A stretch of DNA of 33,506 nt from Flavobacteriales bacterium MED-G22 (GTDB lineage Bacteria; Bacteroidota; Bacteroidia; Flavobacteriales; Flavobacteriaceae), in NCBI GenBank assembly GCA_002457295.1, contig NTKF01000012.1, forward strand, positions 1 to 33,506, in the 5' to 3' direction. Position numbers and translations under genes: made by a program. Below are positions 17,653 through 26,032 of this stretch, one piece after another (within the stretch, counting starts at the first letter, position 1; every line of letters begins with the position of its first letter). Below the pieces are notes generated by a model, which was given only the letters and a program-made list of their open reading frames with translations, was not told where the DNA came from and did no database searches.

Positions 17653-18417
17653 ATGAATCAAGTGCTCATTAAAGAAGAAAAGTTTAGTTTTATAGAAATT
17701 GGTGAAGGGCAACCTATTGTACTCTTACATGGTTTAATGGGAGGTTTGAGCAATTTTGAGGGCATCCTAAATTTCTTTCCACACAAGGGGTATAAAGTCA
17801 TCATCCCAGAATTACCGGTTTATTCACTTCCTCTGATTAAAACATCAGTAAAATCACTATCTGAGTATGTGTACTCTTTTTTGAAACACAAAAAACTATC
17901 TGAAATCATTCTCCTTGGAAATTCTTTGGGAGGTCATGTAGGCTTATTGTTTGCTAAGAACCATTCAGATATGTTAAAAGCTTTAGTCTTAACGGGCAGC
18001 TCTGGTCTGTATGAAAATAATATGGGTGACGGGTATCCAAAAAGAGGAGATTACAATTACATTAAAACAAAGAGTGAAGCTGTTTTCTATGATCCAAAAG
18101 TAGCTACCAAAGAAATTGTTGACGAAGTGTTTAAAACTGTTAATGATCGTAATAAATTAGTCCGAACGCTTGCCTTGGCTAAAAGTGCCATAGGGCATAA
18201 TATGGCAACAGATCTACCCAATATGACAACCCCTACAGCACTAGTATGGGGAAATCAAGACATAGTAACACCCCCTACAGTAGCAGAAGAGTTTATGCGT
18301 CTTCTGCCTGATGCTGAACTTTTTTGGATTGATAAATGTGGACATGCTCCAATGATGGAACACCCAGATCTTTTTAATCAAATTCTTTTAGATTGGTTTG
18401 CCAAGCGTAAATTTTAA
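17653..18417 (+). CDS. Alpha/beta-fold hydrolase
   Basis: A 254-residue hydrolase with the oxyanion-hole motif LLHGLMGG (24-31), the nucleophile elbow GNSLGG with Ser91, the acid Asp203 (VWGNQDIVTPP) and His231 (CGHAPMMEHP), a complete catalytic triad. The substrate cannot be read from the sequence. A TTG at 17617 is in frame, but it lies inside the -7 element, so the ATG at 17653 is the start. It is 8 bp before engB and probably shares its transcript. Confidence 0.9.
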   Translation: MNQVLIKEEKFSFIEIGEGQPIVLLHGLMGGLSNFEGILNFFPHKGYKVIIPELPVYSLPLIKTSVKSLSEYVYSFLKHKKLSEIILLGNSLGGHVGLLFAKNHSDMLKALVLTGSSGLYENNMGDGYPKRGDYNYIKTKSEAVFYDPKVATKEIVDEVFKTVNDRNKLVRTLALAKSAIGHNMATDLPNMTTPTALVWGNQDIVTPPTVAEEFMRLLPDAELFWIDKCGHAPMMEHPDLFNQILLDWFAKRKF

Positions 18418-18425
18418 TTTTTTTT

Positions 18426-19046
18426 ATGCAAATAAAATCAGCTGCATTTGTTATTAGCAACACAGATGTTATTAAATGCCCAGATCACAATCAGCCTGAA
18501 TATGCTTTTATTGGTCGGTCTAATGTGGGAAAATCTTCTTTGATAAATTCTCTTTTGCAACACAAAGGATTAGCTAAGACTTCTTCTACTCCTGGAAAAA
18601 CACAGTTGATTAATCACTTTTTGATTAATGATTTTTGGTATTTGGTGGATCTGCCAGGGTATGGTTATGCTAGAGTCTCAAAGACTAAAAAAAAACAATT
18701 CCAATCTGTCATAACGCACTATTTTGAAAAACGGAAACAACTCTATTGTAGTTTTATTTTAATTGACATCCGACACAAACCTCAACCTATCGATATAAAC
18801 TTTATGAAATGGGTGGGTCAAAAGCAAATCCCATTTGCAATTGTTTTCACAAAAGCAGATAAACTAAAACCTAACCTACTTGATCAACATGTTAAGGATT
18901 ATGAAAAAGCACTACTAGAGGGTGTTTGGGAATCTCTCCCCCCCATTTTTGTAACCTCAGCTACAAAAAAAACGGGCTGCGATTTGTTATTAAAACACCT
19001 TAGTGATTTAAATCAAGAATTTAAAAAACTTAATAGTTCTGCTTAG
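18426..19046 (+). CDS. engB: Ribosome biogenesis GTPase EngB (YihA/YsxC)
   Basis: A small GTPase of 206 residues for late large-subunit assembly. Motifs are G1 GRSNVGKSS (30-38), the switch region with TPGKT, G3 DLPGYGYA (75-82), G4 TKAD (142-145) and G5 TSA near residue 178. Length is typical. It converges on gldC, and the two stop codons overlap by 4 bp, leaving no room for a separate terminator. Confidence 0.97.
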   Translation: MQIKSAAFVISNTDVIKCPDHNQPEYAFIGRSNVGKSSLINSLLQHKGLAKTSSTPGKTQLINHFLINDFWYLVDLPGYGYARVSKTKKKQFQSVITHYFEKRKQLYCSFILIDIRHKPQPIDINFMKWVGQKQIPFAIVFTKADKLKPNLLDQHVKDYEKALLEGVWESLPPIFVTSATKKTGCDLLLKHLSDLNQEFKKLNSSA

Positions 19047-19384
19047 TTTTCTTTTTTCAATTCTAATTTTTCTGCAAAATAATCACAGAAGTCTTGCATA
19101 GTAGCTGTCATTTTTTCGTCTTGAGTAGCCTTGTAAAAAGTTTGGCTAAGAGCCATTAATGTTTGATGAAAAAATTTCTGCATTTGATCTATCGGCATTT
19201 CTTTTACCCAAAGATCCATTTTCAGGGTTTCTTGTGTTTTTGCATCCCAAAATGATAAAAGGATGGCTTGGGTTTCTTCATTATCAACACCCCCATCTTG
19301 AGCAGACCATTTCATCTTTTCTGGGATATTATTTTCATCCAATTCTACTTGAATATTAATAGAAGTTGTTTTTTTTATTGCCAT
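19043..19384 (-). CDS. gldC: Gliding motility protein GldC
   Basis: A 113-residue soluble protein matching my recollection of GldC: it opens with a beta-strand run (TTSINIQVELDENNIPEKM), then SAQDGG, and ends in a helical region with MQDFCDYFAEKLELK. No signal peptide is present. In Flavobacterium, GldC aids gliding, apparently by supporting GldB. Its ATG shares one base with the gldB stop (TAATG), suggesting coupled translation. The gldB context strongly supports the call. Confidence 0.9.
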   Translation of the reverse strand: MAIKKTTSINIQVELDENNIPEKMKWSAQDGGVDNEETQAILLSFWDAKTQETLKMDLWVKEMPIDQMQKFFHQTLMALSQTFYKATQDEKMTATMQDFCDYFAEKLELKKEN

Positions 19385-20391
19385 TAGCGTTTTGGTTTAT
19401 ACCCAGACGTTTGAAAAAGTTCTTGAGGAGGCAGGGCAAATAGGTCAGTGATTGTTGTATTTGGAAAACGTTTCATGTACGCCCTAACTATTTGCCAACC
19501 AACCCAAACCCCAATGCGCCCTGGTGATTCGTTATCTAGTTCTAAATAAAATTTTGAAAATGGAGCAGGCTGTATAAAACGTCTCATTAAATCTGGTTCT
19601 GTATCATAAAGCATTTGCTTTTCTATGAAATATTGCCAAATAAGCTTTTCGTTATTTTCAGCCCATTGAAATTCTTCTTCAGTATAGCCAATTTTAATAA
19701 AATCTTCTTGATGTGTATTTAATATATCTTGCATATATAATTTTTTACCATGCCAAATTATCTGCGCTAAGAAGGTCCTGTCTTTGGGCACTTTTAAAAA
19801 GGAAGTAGAAAATTTTTCAACGACTTGAGATAGAATGTAGATTTCATCCATTTCTTTCCTGATATAATTAGGAATACCCTCATAAAGTGGATGATTTTGT
19901 CCAAGAAAAGTATCTAAAGACAATAACAAAAGAGAATCTGCATAAACTGTTTTGATTTGATAATCTACATTATTAGTAAGACCAATTACGTGTGGAACTT
20001 TTGTGTTTGGAAAAAGGTATACTATGTGTTGAAATAAATGTGTAAGCGATTTCTCCAAGACTTCTACATCACTAAAATGCTCCTCTACAGCGTCTTGAAT
20101 GAGCAATTGTAGTGTATCCTTTTGCCTTGCAATCCAAACATCATCATCAAATTCAGTAGGAAATAAAAAGGGATAATCCGCTTTGAGTTGAGGTATATCT
20201 TCTGCCTGAGAACGTTGGAATTTTAAATCAAAACGGTCAATTTTAAGGGCGATGGGTATCGCTTTTATTTTTGATTCTTCCTCCTCTTCAGAAACACATC
20301 TTATCAAAATGACAAAAAAAAGGGTAAAAACTAATAATCCCCAAAAAACATTTCTTTTTATTGAACACACTTGGTTCTGAAATTTTTTCAT
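19384..20391 (-). CDS. gldB: Gliding motility protein GldB (putative lipoprotein)
   Basis: GldB is needed for gliding in Flavobacteriia. From ATG 20391 the protein has 335 residues: a basic N-terminus, a hydrophobic helix at 15-31, then Cys32 followed by acidic residues, as in a lipoprotein signal. The residue before Cys32 is Arg (LIRC), which is unlike a normal lipobox, so lipidation is uncertain. The body (IKIDRFDLKF-type start; FPTEFDDDVW; GIPNYIRKEMD; SPGRIGVWVGWQIVRAYM) fits GldB. The frame stays open to 20451, but that would run through its own -7 element and into nadE. Confidence 0.88.
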   Translation of the reverse strand: MKKFQNQVCSIKRNVFWGLLVFTLFFVILIRCVSEEEEESKIKAIPIALKIDRFDLKFQRSQAEDIPQLKADYPFLFPTEFDDDVWIARQKDTLQLLIQDAVEEHFSDVEVLEKSLTHLFQHIVYLFPNTKVPHVIGLTNNVDYQIKTVYADSLLLLSLDTFLGQNHPLYEGIPNYIRKEMDEIYILSQVVEKFSTSFLKVPKDRTFLAQIIWHGKKLYMQDILNTHQEDFIKIGYTEEEFQWAENNEKLIWQYFIEKQMLYDTEPDLMRRFIQPAPFSKFYLELDNESPGRIGVWVGWQIVRAYMKRFPNTTITDLFALPPQELFQTSGYKPKR

Positions 20392-20405
20392 CAAATGTTT
20401 TATAC

Positions 20406-20423
20406 TAATTTTGTACAAACATA
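20406..20423. promoter_or_regulatory. Face-to-face -7 elements for nadE (+) and gldB (-)
   Basis: TAATTTTG (20406-20413, plus strand, towards nadE) and TATGTTTG (20416-20423, minus strand, towards gldB) are both perfect TAnnTTTG matches. They are two bases apart and form the palindrome TTTGTACAAA. Each predicted transcription start falls within the other's -7 element, so the two should compete. Neither has a clear -33 TTG. Confidence 0.5.
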
Positions 20424-20445
20424 CATGGTCTAATTGATTAAACTT

Positions 20446-21237
20446 ATGCAATCAACTGAAAAAATTATTGCCCACATAGTAAAATGGCTTGAGGATTATT
20501 TAGAAGAATCTAATCAGAAAGGTTTTGTGGTAGGTGTCTCTGGAGGCATCGATTCGGCTGTAACTTCAACACTTTGTGCAAAAACAAATAAACCTCTGTT
20601 GTGCCTCGAAATGCCAATTCAACAGGATGCTACTCAGGTTAGCAGAGCGCAAAAGCATATTGAATGGCTTTGTAAAAACTATAGTAATGTTGAAGGAAAA
20701 ACAATATCATTAAATGAGGTGTTTGAAAGCTTTCAAAATCAATTACCGATGAGTGAGAAAAAAGATCAACATCTCCTTAGTTTAGCAAATACTAGAGCTC
20801 GCTTTCGAATGAGTACGCTGTATTATTTTGCTGCTTTAGAAAATTATTTAGTGGCAGGAACAGGAAATAAAGTTGAAGATTTTGGAGTAGGTTTTTACAC
20901 GAAATATGGTGACGGTGGAGTAGATATTAGTCCAATTGCCGACCTCATGAAATCTGAAGTCTATGCATTGGCAAAATCTCTTGACATTATAAAGCCTATT
21001 CAAGAAGCAGCGCCAACAGACGGTCTCTGGTCCGATCAACGAACCGATGAAGATCAACTAGGAGCAACCTATGCAGAACTTGAGTGGGCTATGAAAGCCA
21101 TAGAAAAAAATATTGATCCTCTCACTTTTAGTACAACAGAAAAAAGGGCTATGGCGGTATATCAAAACCATCATAATAAAAGTAAGCACAAGATGCTCCC
21201 CATTCCAGTTTGTGAAATTCCAGAGAAATTTCGTTAA
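20446..21237 (+). CDS. nadE: NAD+ synthetase (ammonia-dependent type) NadE
   Basis: NadE makes NAD+ from deamido-NAD+ with ATP. The 263 residues lack a glutaminase domain, so ammonia is the expected nitrogen donor. The PP-loop is SGGIDS (32-37), and the later part has GTGNKVEDFGVGFYTKYGDG, GVDISPIADL and AAPTDGLWSDQRTDEDQLG, all family hallmarks. The ATG at 20446 is preferred to an in-frame TTG at 20434. It starts divergently from gldB. Confidence 0.96.
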   Translation: MQSTEKIIAHIVKWLEDYLEESNQKGFVVGVSGGIDSAVTSTLCAKTNKPLLCLEMPIQQDATQVSRAQKHIEWLCKNYSNVEGKTISLNEVFESFQNQLPMSEKKDQHLLSLANTRARFRMSTLYYFAALENYLVAGTGNKVEDFGVGFYTKYGDGGVDISPIADLMKSEVYALAKSLDIIKPIQEAAPTDGLWSDQRTDEDQLGATYAELEWAMKAIEKNIDPLTFSTTEKRAMAVYQNHHNKSKHKMLPIPVCEIPEKFR

Positions 21238-21262
21238 TTTTTTCTTATATTTATATCCTAAC

Positions 21263-21270
21263 TAAATTTG
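21263..21270 (+). promoter_or_regulatory. Putative -7 element abutting the regulator start codon
   Basis: TAAATTTG is a perfect TAnnTTTG match whose last base is only 6 bases before the ATG at 21277. A transcript from here would have almost no leader. No -33 TTG is visible, so readthrough from nadE is also possible. Confidence 0.45.
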
Positions 21271-21276
21271 CCCTAA

Positions 21277-21909
21277 ATGATCCGAATCGCGCTATTAGAT
21301 CCCTATCCCGTTGTACATAAAGGTTTTAAGTCTTTTTTTAAAAAGACTCCTCATATTAGTATGGAAAAAGCCTTTACCCTCACTGAAGATCTTTTTAAAT
21401 TCCTAAAAGAAAATAGTATCGATATTATTTTTTGTGAAATGGACCTTGAGAATGAAAACCCTACTCTTCTCATTGAAAGGATAAAAAAAGAATATCCGAA
21501 AATATCTATTGTAATATATACTGGGATGCCTCAAGACATTTATGCAGTATCTCTATTGAAAGTAGGAGCCATTGGGTTTATTTCTAAGAAAAGTCTTGGC
21601 CGTGTAATAGTGCAAGCAATTGAAAGAATAAGCCGTTTCAATCGTTTTCCCATTGCTACCGATCATAGAAATGAGCTTAATTTCAATCTAGATTTAAATC
21701 GTCCCAGAAGTGCATTTGGCAAACTTTCAAAAAGGGAGATTGAGGTGCTTCGCCTTATTGTTAAAGGATATCGCAATGTAGAAATTAGCACCGAATTAGA
21801 CATTCATCAAAAAACCGTAAACACCTATAAAAGTAGACTGATGAATAAACTAGGGGTGAAGAACTTGGTGAACCTATATCAACATGCCATGAACCTTGAA
21901 CTAATTTAA
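21277..21909 (+). CDS. LuxR/NarL-type regulator with atypical receiver domain
   Basis: A 210-residue protein with a receiver-like domain (about 1-120) and a LuxR-type HTH (about 144-208: LSKREIEVLRLIVKGYRNVE, then HQKTVNTYKSRLMNKLGVKN). Receiver landmarks Thr82 and Lys104 are kept. The phospho-acceptor position is Glu54 (IIFCEMDL), and the second residue of the N-terminal acidic pair is Pro9 (LLDPYP). Normal Asp phosphorylation is therefore unlikely; Glu may mimic the active state, or another signal is used. No histidine kinase is nearby. It converges on dnaG with a 4-bp overlap of stop codons. Confidence 0.9.
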   Translation: MIRIALLDPYPVVHKGFKSFFKKTPHISMEKAFTLTEDLFKFLKENSIDIIFCEMDLENENPTLLIERIKKEYPKISIVIYTGMPQDIYAVSLLKVGAIGFISKKSLGRVIVQAIERISRFNRFPIATDHRNELNFNLDLNRPRSAFGKLSKREIEVLRLIVKGYRNVEISTELDIHQKTVNTYKSRLMNKLGVKNLVNLYQHAMNLELI

Positions 21910-23870
21910 AGCACTCGATTCAGTTTTCGCGATAGGATTTTTTTTAGGTTTTGATATTGCATTATTTCCTCCAACACTAAATTTGATTCCTTTTCACCTA
22001 AGTCCTCTTTAGTATTAGTCATTGCTTCTATCTTTTGATCAATTAATATGCGTCGAAGACTCAAAATAGTTTCACTAACCAATTGACCTACGCTAGCTTT
22101 TTTAGCTTTGACAAAGATATTTTTTTTGTCCCACTGGTGCAATTGATGCACTTCATCTTCTAATAGAAGATCAGAGAGAAGTTGCCCAAGGTTATCATTG
22201 CACTCTTGTAATAATTTTTCCATTATAACAGATCCTTCTGTTTGAAATGCTCCCATTAACAAATCATAAAGGGCTTGAAAATCTGAATTTACAAAGGCAA
22301 TTTCGTCTTGTTGAAGATCTAAGAAAATTTTTTCGAATACTTTAGCTTTTATAATTTTAGGTTCTTCTTCAAGAACACCCTCCTCATTAGCAGTAAGAAA
22401 TATTTCATCAAAATCTACTTCCTCGTTGCCGTAATAAAGTAAAATACTGATAAGTTGCTTTTCTAAATGTGGAAGTGCTTGAGTCGTTAAATCATCTGTT
22501 CTTGGTGTCTTGACCACTTCAAAGTCTGATCCTTGAGGCTGCAGCGGTCTTGTTTTTTTTTCCTTTTTCTGTTTATTTATTACTTGTGCTAAAGTATTAA
22601 ACAACACATTTTCAGAAACATCTAGAAGGGTTGCACATCTTTTGATGTAAAGTTCCTGTTGAATAAGATCAGGAATTTTAGCAATACTTTGAACTATCTC
22701 TCTAATGGTTTGTGCTTTTTTTACGGGGTCATCACCACTTTCTTGAATTAGTAAATTGGTTTTATATTGAATAAAGTCTTGAGCATTATTCTCTAAAAAA
22801 TCTGTTAACTCCTCTAAATTTTTCTTTTGGGCAAAGCTATCGGGATCTTCACCATCTGGAAACGAACAAACCCGAACATTCATACCTTGCTCTAAAATGA
22901 GATCAACACCTCTCAAAGCAGCTCGTGTTCCGGCAGCATCTCCATCAAATAGGACCACCATGTTTTGTGTTAGGCGCCTAATCAGTCGAATTTGATCTGG
23001 AGTGAGTGCTGTTCCAGAGGAGGCCACCACATTTTGTATCCCACTTTGATACATTTGAATTACATCGGTGTAGCCCTCTACTAAATAAGCTAAATCATTT
23101 TTAGCTATGGCTTGTTTCCCTTCAAAAAGGCCATATAATACTTTGCTTTTATGATAAATGTCACTCTCTGGAGAATTTAAATATTTAGCTATTTTTATAT
23201 TTTTAGAAAGTATGCGACCTCCAAATCCTTGAACCCGCCCTGCCATAGATCGAATTGGAAATATGACCCGCGCCCTAAATCGATCAATTGAACCCCGTTC
23301 ATTTTTAATAATGAGTCCACTTTTTTCTAAAAACGATTCACTATACCCTGCTTTGGTGGCAGATTTATGTAAAGCCGTTTTATCATCTAGTGCATAACCT
23401 AATCCAAAATGTTTCATTGTTGACTCCGAAAAGCCTCTAGATTCAAAATAGGTTTTTCCTATCGCTTTACCTTCTTCAGTTTCAAATAGATTTTTTTCGA
23501 AATATTCTTGAGCAAACTGAGACACTAAAAACAAGCTTTCTTTTTCATTCGCTTGTTCTTTTTGAGCATCAGTTTGAATGGTTTCCTCAATTTCAATATT
23601 GTATTTTTTAGCCAGATATCGAATAGCCTCAGGATAGGTGAAATGCTCGTGCTCCATCAAAAAAGCAACAACATTGCCCCCTTTTCCACTACTAAAATCT
23701 TTCCAAATTTGTTTGACTGGAGAAACCATAAAACTTGGAGTTCGTTCTTGAGAAAAAGGACTCAACCCCTTGTAGTTTGAGCCTGATTTTTTTAAGGACA
23801 CAAAATCTCCTATAACCTCTTCTACTCGGGCGGTTTGGTATACATCATCTATGGTTGACCTGCTAATCAA
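21906..23870 (-). CDS. dnaG: DNA primase DnaG with degenerate zinc-binding domain
   Basis: DnaG makes RNA primers at the replication fork. The 654 residues comprise the CHC2-type N-terminal domain (1-100), the RNA polymerase/TOPRIM core (EGYTDVIQMYQSG near 267; LFDGDAAGTRA near 308) and a C-terminal helicase-interaction region. All four expected zinc ligands are replaced: Ser37 and Ser40 (LSPFS) for CxxH, and Asp58 and Ser61 (WKDFSSGKGG) for CxxC. The surrounding fold residues are kept, and I recall this from other Flavobacteriia. The start is TTG; no ATG exists between the upstream stop and residue 48. Confidence 0.96.
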   Translation of the reverse strand: MISRSTIDDVYQTARVEEVIGDFVSLKKSGSNYKGLSPFSQERTPSFMVSPVKQIWKDFSSGKGGNVVAFLMEHEHFTYPEAIRYLAKKYNIEIEETIQTDAQKEQANEKESLFLVSQFAQEYFEKNLFETEEGKAIGKTYFESRGFSESTMKHFGLGYALDDKTALHKSATKAGYSESFLEKSGLIIKNERGSIDRFRARVIFPIRSMAGRVQGFGGRILSKNIKIAKYLNSPESDIYHKSKVLYGLFEGKQAIAKNDLAYLVEGYTDVIQMYQSGIQNVVASSGTALTPDQIRLIRRLTQNMVVLFDGDAAGTRAALRGVDLILEQGMNVRVCSFPDGEDPDSFAQKKNLEELTDFLENNAQDFIQYKTNLLIQESGDDPVKKAQTIREIVQSIAKIPDLIQQELYIKRCATLLDVSENVLFNTLAQVINKQKKEKKTRPLQPQGSDFEVVKTPRTDDLTTQALPHLEKQLISILLYYGNEEVDFDEIFLTANEEGVLEEEPKIIKAKVFEKIFLDLQQDEIAFVNSDFQALYDLLMGAFQTEGSVIMEKLLQECNDNLGQLLSDLLLEDEVHQLHQWDKKNIFVKAKKASVGQLVSETILSLRRILIDQKIEAMTNTKEDLGEKESNLVLEEIMQYQNLKKILSRKLNRVL

Positions 23871-23923
23871 TACAGCTTTTTTATGAAAATAAAGAATTTT
23901 AATTTGTTCTATCCATTACAGAA

Positions 23924-24901
23924 TCAAATTTTGCGTTCAATTACGTAGTTTACCATAAGAGTCAGAGCTACCCTAAATTCATTATTTGGAAAACCATCTA
24001 AAACAGCTAAGGCTTCTTCTCTATAGAATTGCATCTTTTCAATTGCAAACTCTAATCCCCCTTCTTGCTTCACTTTATCGATTACTTCTCGCACTCTTCT
24101 TTTGTCCCTATTGTGGTTTTTGATTGAATTGATCAGCCATCGTTTGTCTTTTGAACCTACCTTATTTAAGGTATAAATTAAAGGAAGAGTCATTTTTTGT
24201 TCTTTAATATCGATTCCTGTAGGCTTACCAATATTTCTTGAACCATAGTCAAATAAGTCATCTTTGATCTGAAATGCCATTCCTATGAGCTCTCCAAAAT
24301 GATGCATTTTAGCCACATCTTCTGCTGATGCGTTCACAGTCTGGGCACCCATTGCACAACAAGAGGCCAGCAAAGCAGCTGTTTTTTGTCTGATAATTTC
24401 ATAATAGACTGACTCAGTAATATTTAGATCTCTTGCTTTTTCAATTTGTAATAATTCTCCTTGACTCATTTCTCGAACAGCAACAGATATAATTTGTAGT
24501 AAATCAAAGTCCTCATTTTCTATAGAAAGCAGTAGACCCTTAGAAAGTAAATAATCCCCAACCAAAACGGCAATTTTATTTTTCCATAGTGCATTTAGTG
24601 AAAAGAATCCTCTTCTTTTATAGCTATCGTCCACTACATCGTCATGAACCAAAGTGGCGGTATGAATGAGTTCAATTACTGAAGCGCCTCTGTAGGACCG
24701 TTCTGTTATTTTTCCTTCTCCAAGCAGTTTAGCTGCCAAAAAAACTAACATTGGTCGCATTTGTTTCCCTTTTCTATTGACAATAAAGTGTGTAATTCGA
24801 TTAAGCAGAGCTACTTTGGAAGACATGGACTGAGAAAATTTTTTCTCAAACATTTCCATTTCTTGGTAAATGGGTTTCTTGATTTTTTCAATTGTCTTCA
24901 T
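23924..24901 (-). CDS. Trans-polyprenyl diphosphate synthase
   Basis: A 325-residue all-helical prenyltransferase that condenses isopentenyl diphosphate onto allylic diphosphates. The first Asp-rich motif is DDVVD (87-91, in LVHDDVVDD) and the second is DDLFD (214-218). RxxK-type residues GKQMRPM (45-51) are present. Two small residues (Ala82, Thr83) before the first motif suggest a long-chain product, probably the menaquinone side chain, but chain length cannot be fixed from sequence. It has a strong promoter of its own only 8 bases before the ATG. Confidence 0.93.
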   Translation of the reverse strand: MKTIEKIKKPIYQEMEMFEKKFSQSMSSKVALLNRITHFIVNRKGKQMRPMLVFLAAKLLGEGKITERSYRGASVIELIHTATLVHDDVVDDSYKRRGFFSLNALWKNKIAVLVGDYLLSKGLLLSIENEDFDLLQIISVAVREMSQGELLQIEKARDLNITESVYYEIIRQKTAALLASCCAMGAQTVNASAEDVAKMHHFGELIGMAFQIKDDLFDYGSRNIGKPTGIDIKEQKMTLPLIYTLNKVGSKDKRWLINSIKNHNRDKRRVREVIDKVKQEGGLEFAIEKMQFYREEALAVLDGFPNNEFRVALTLMVNYVIERKI

Positions 24902-24909
24902 AAGTCGTT

Positions 24910-24943
24910 CAAAGATATTATTTCTGTTTGGGACGAAATCAAA
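24910..24943 (-). promoter_or_regulatory. Promoter of the polyprenyl synthase gene (leaderless type)
   Basis: On the minus strand, TTTG (24940-24943) is followed after 22 bases by TATCTTTG (24910-24917). This fits the Flavobacterium pattern TTG-N17-23-TAnnTTTG. The -7 element ends 8 bases before the ATG, so the mRNA should have a leader of a few bases at most. Confidence 0.7.
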
Positions 24944-24958
24944 TAATATACAAAATCC

Positions 24959-26002
24959 CTATGAACCCACCTTGTTGGCCAATTGTCCACAGGCTGCATC
25001 AATATCTCCTCCTCTGGAGCGTCTAAAAGTAACGGGGATTCTTGATTTTTCTAGGGCAGAAACATAGTGTTGAATGGCAGTTGAAGAAGCCGCCTCAAAA
25101 CCTGTTCCCTCCACAGGATTGTATTCTATGAGGTTGACCTTACAAGGTATTTGCTTACAAAAAGCTACTAGAGCATTAATATCTATTTGGCTGTCATTAA
25201 TATGCTTCCATACAACATATTCGTATGTAATAATTTGTCCTGTGTGCTCAGCCCAATAACGCAAAGACTCCTGAAGGTCAGTCAAAGTGATTTTTTTAGT
25301 AAAGGGCATGATTTGCTCTCTAATCTCTTGGCGGGCACTATGGAGTGATACAGCCAATCGAAACCGAACTTTGTCATCTGCCATTTTTTTAATCATTTTA
25401 GGAATCCCTGAGGTAGATAATGTGATACGTCGTGGAGAAAGGCCTAACCCCTTAGCATCAGTAATTTTGTCAATGGCCAATACTACATTTTTATAATTCA
25501 TCAATGGTTCTCCCATACCCATAAATACAATATTAGAAAGCGGTCTTTTATAATAGGCTCTACTTTGTTGATCTATAGTAAAAACTTGATCAAATATTTC
25601 ATCAGCATTCAAGTTTCTTAAACGTTTCAACTGGGCGGTAGCGCAAAACTGGCAGTCTAAACTGCATCCTACTTGAGAAGAAATACATGCTGTAGTTCTT
25701 GATGCAGATGGAATCAAGACAGATTCCACCATTAAACCGTCATGTAATTTGACGGCATTTTTTATAGTACCGTCTTCACTACGCTGTTGCAAATCAATAG
25801 CCACAGGGAAAAATTCAAAATGAGACTCCAGTAAACCTCTGAGAGATTTAGACAAATTGGTCATTTCATCAAAATTATGAACCCCTTTTTGCCACAACCA
25901 TTGATAAATTTGAGCTGATCGATAGGTCGCTTGCCCATGACTTTCTAAAAAAACAGATAGATCTTCTTTAGATAAAGAGCGAATGTCTTTTTTAGAAACC
26001 AA
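24959..26002 (-). CDS. rlmN: Dual-specificity RNA methyltransferase RlmN
   Basis: A radical-SAM enzyme that methylates C2 of A2503 in 23S rRNA and of A37 in some tRNAs. The 347 residues have the cluster motif CxxxCxxC at Cys113, Cys117 and Cys120 (CSLDCQFC), followed by GMGEPLMNY, and Cys338 (CGQLANK) near the end as the methyl-carrying cysteine. The start is TTG: upstream in-frame codons contain no ATG before a stop, and the first internal Met is about residue 47. It is 30 bp after queA and likely shares its transcript. Confidence 0.96.
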   Translation of the reverse strand: MVSKKDIRSLSKEDLSVFLESHGQATYRSAQIYQWLWQKGVHNFDEMTNLSKSLRGLLESHFEFFPVAIDLQQRSEDGTIKNAVKLHDGLMVESVLIPSASRTTACISSQVGCSLDCQFCATAQLKRLRNLNADEIFDQVFTIDQQSRAYYKRPLSNIVFMGMGEPLMNYKNVVLAIDKITDAKGLGLSPRRITLSTSGIPKMIKKMADDKVRFRLAVSLHSARQEIREQIMPFTKKITLTDLQESLRYWAEHTGQIITYEYVVWKHINDSQIDINALVAFCKQIPCKVNLIEYNPVEGTGFEAASSTAIQHYVSALEKSRIPVTFRRSRGGDIDAACGQLANKVGS

Positions 26003-26032
26003 CTTGTCTTGTTTTAATAGAATGAAACAGAA

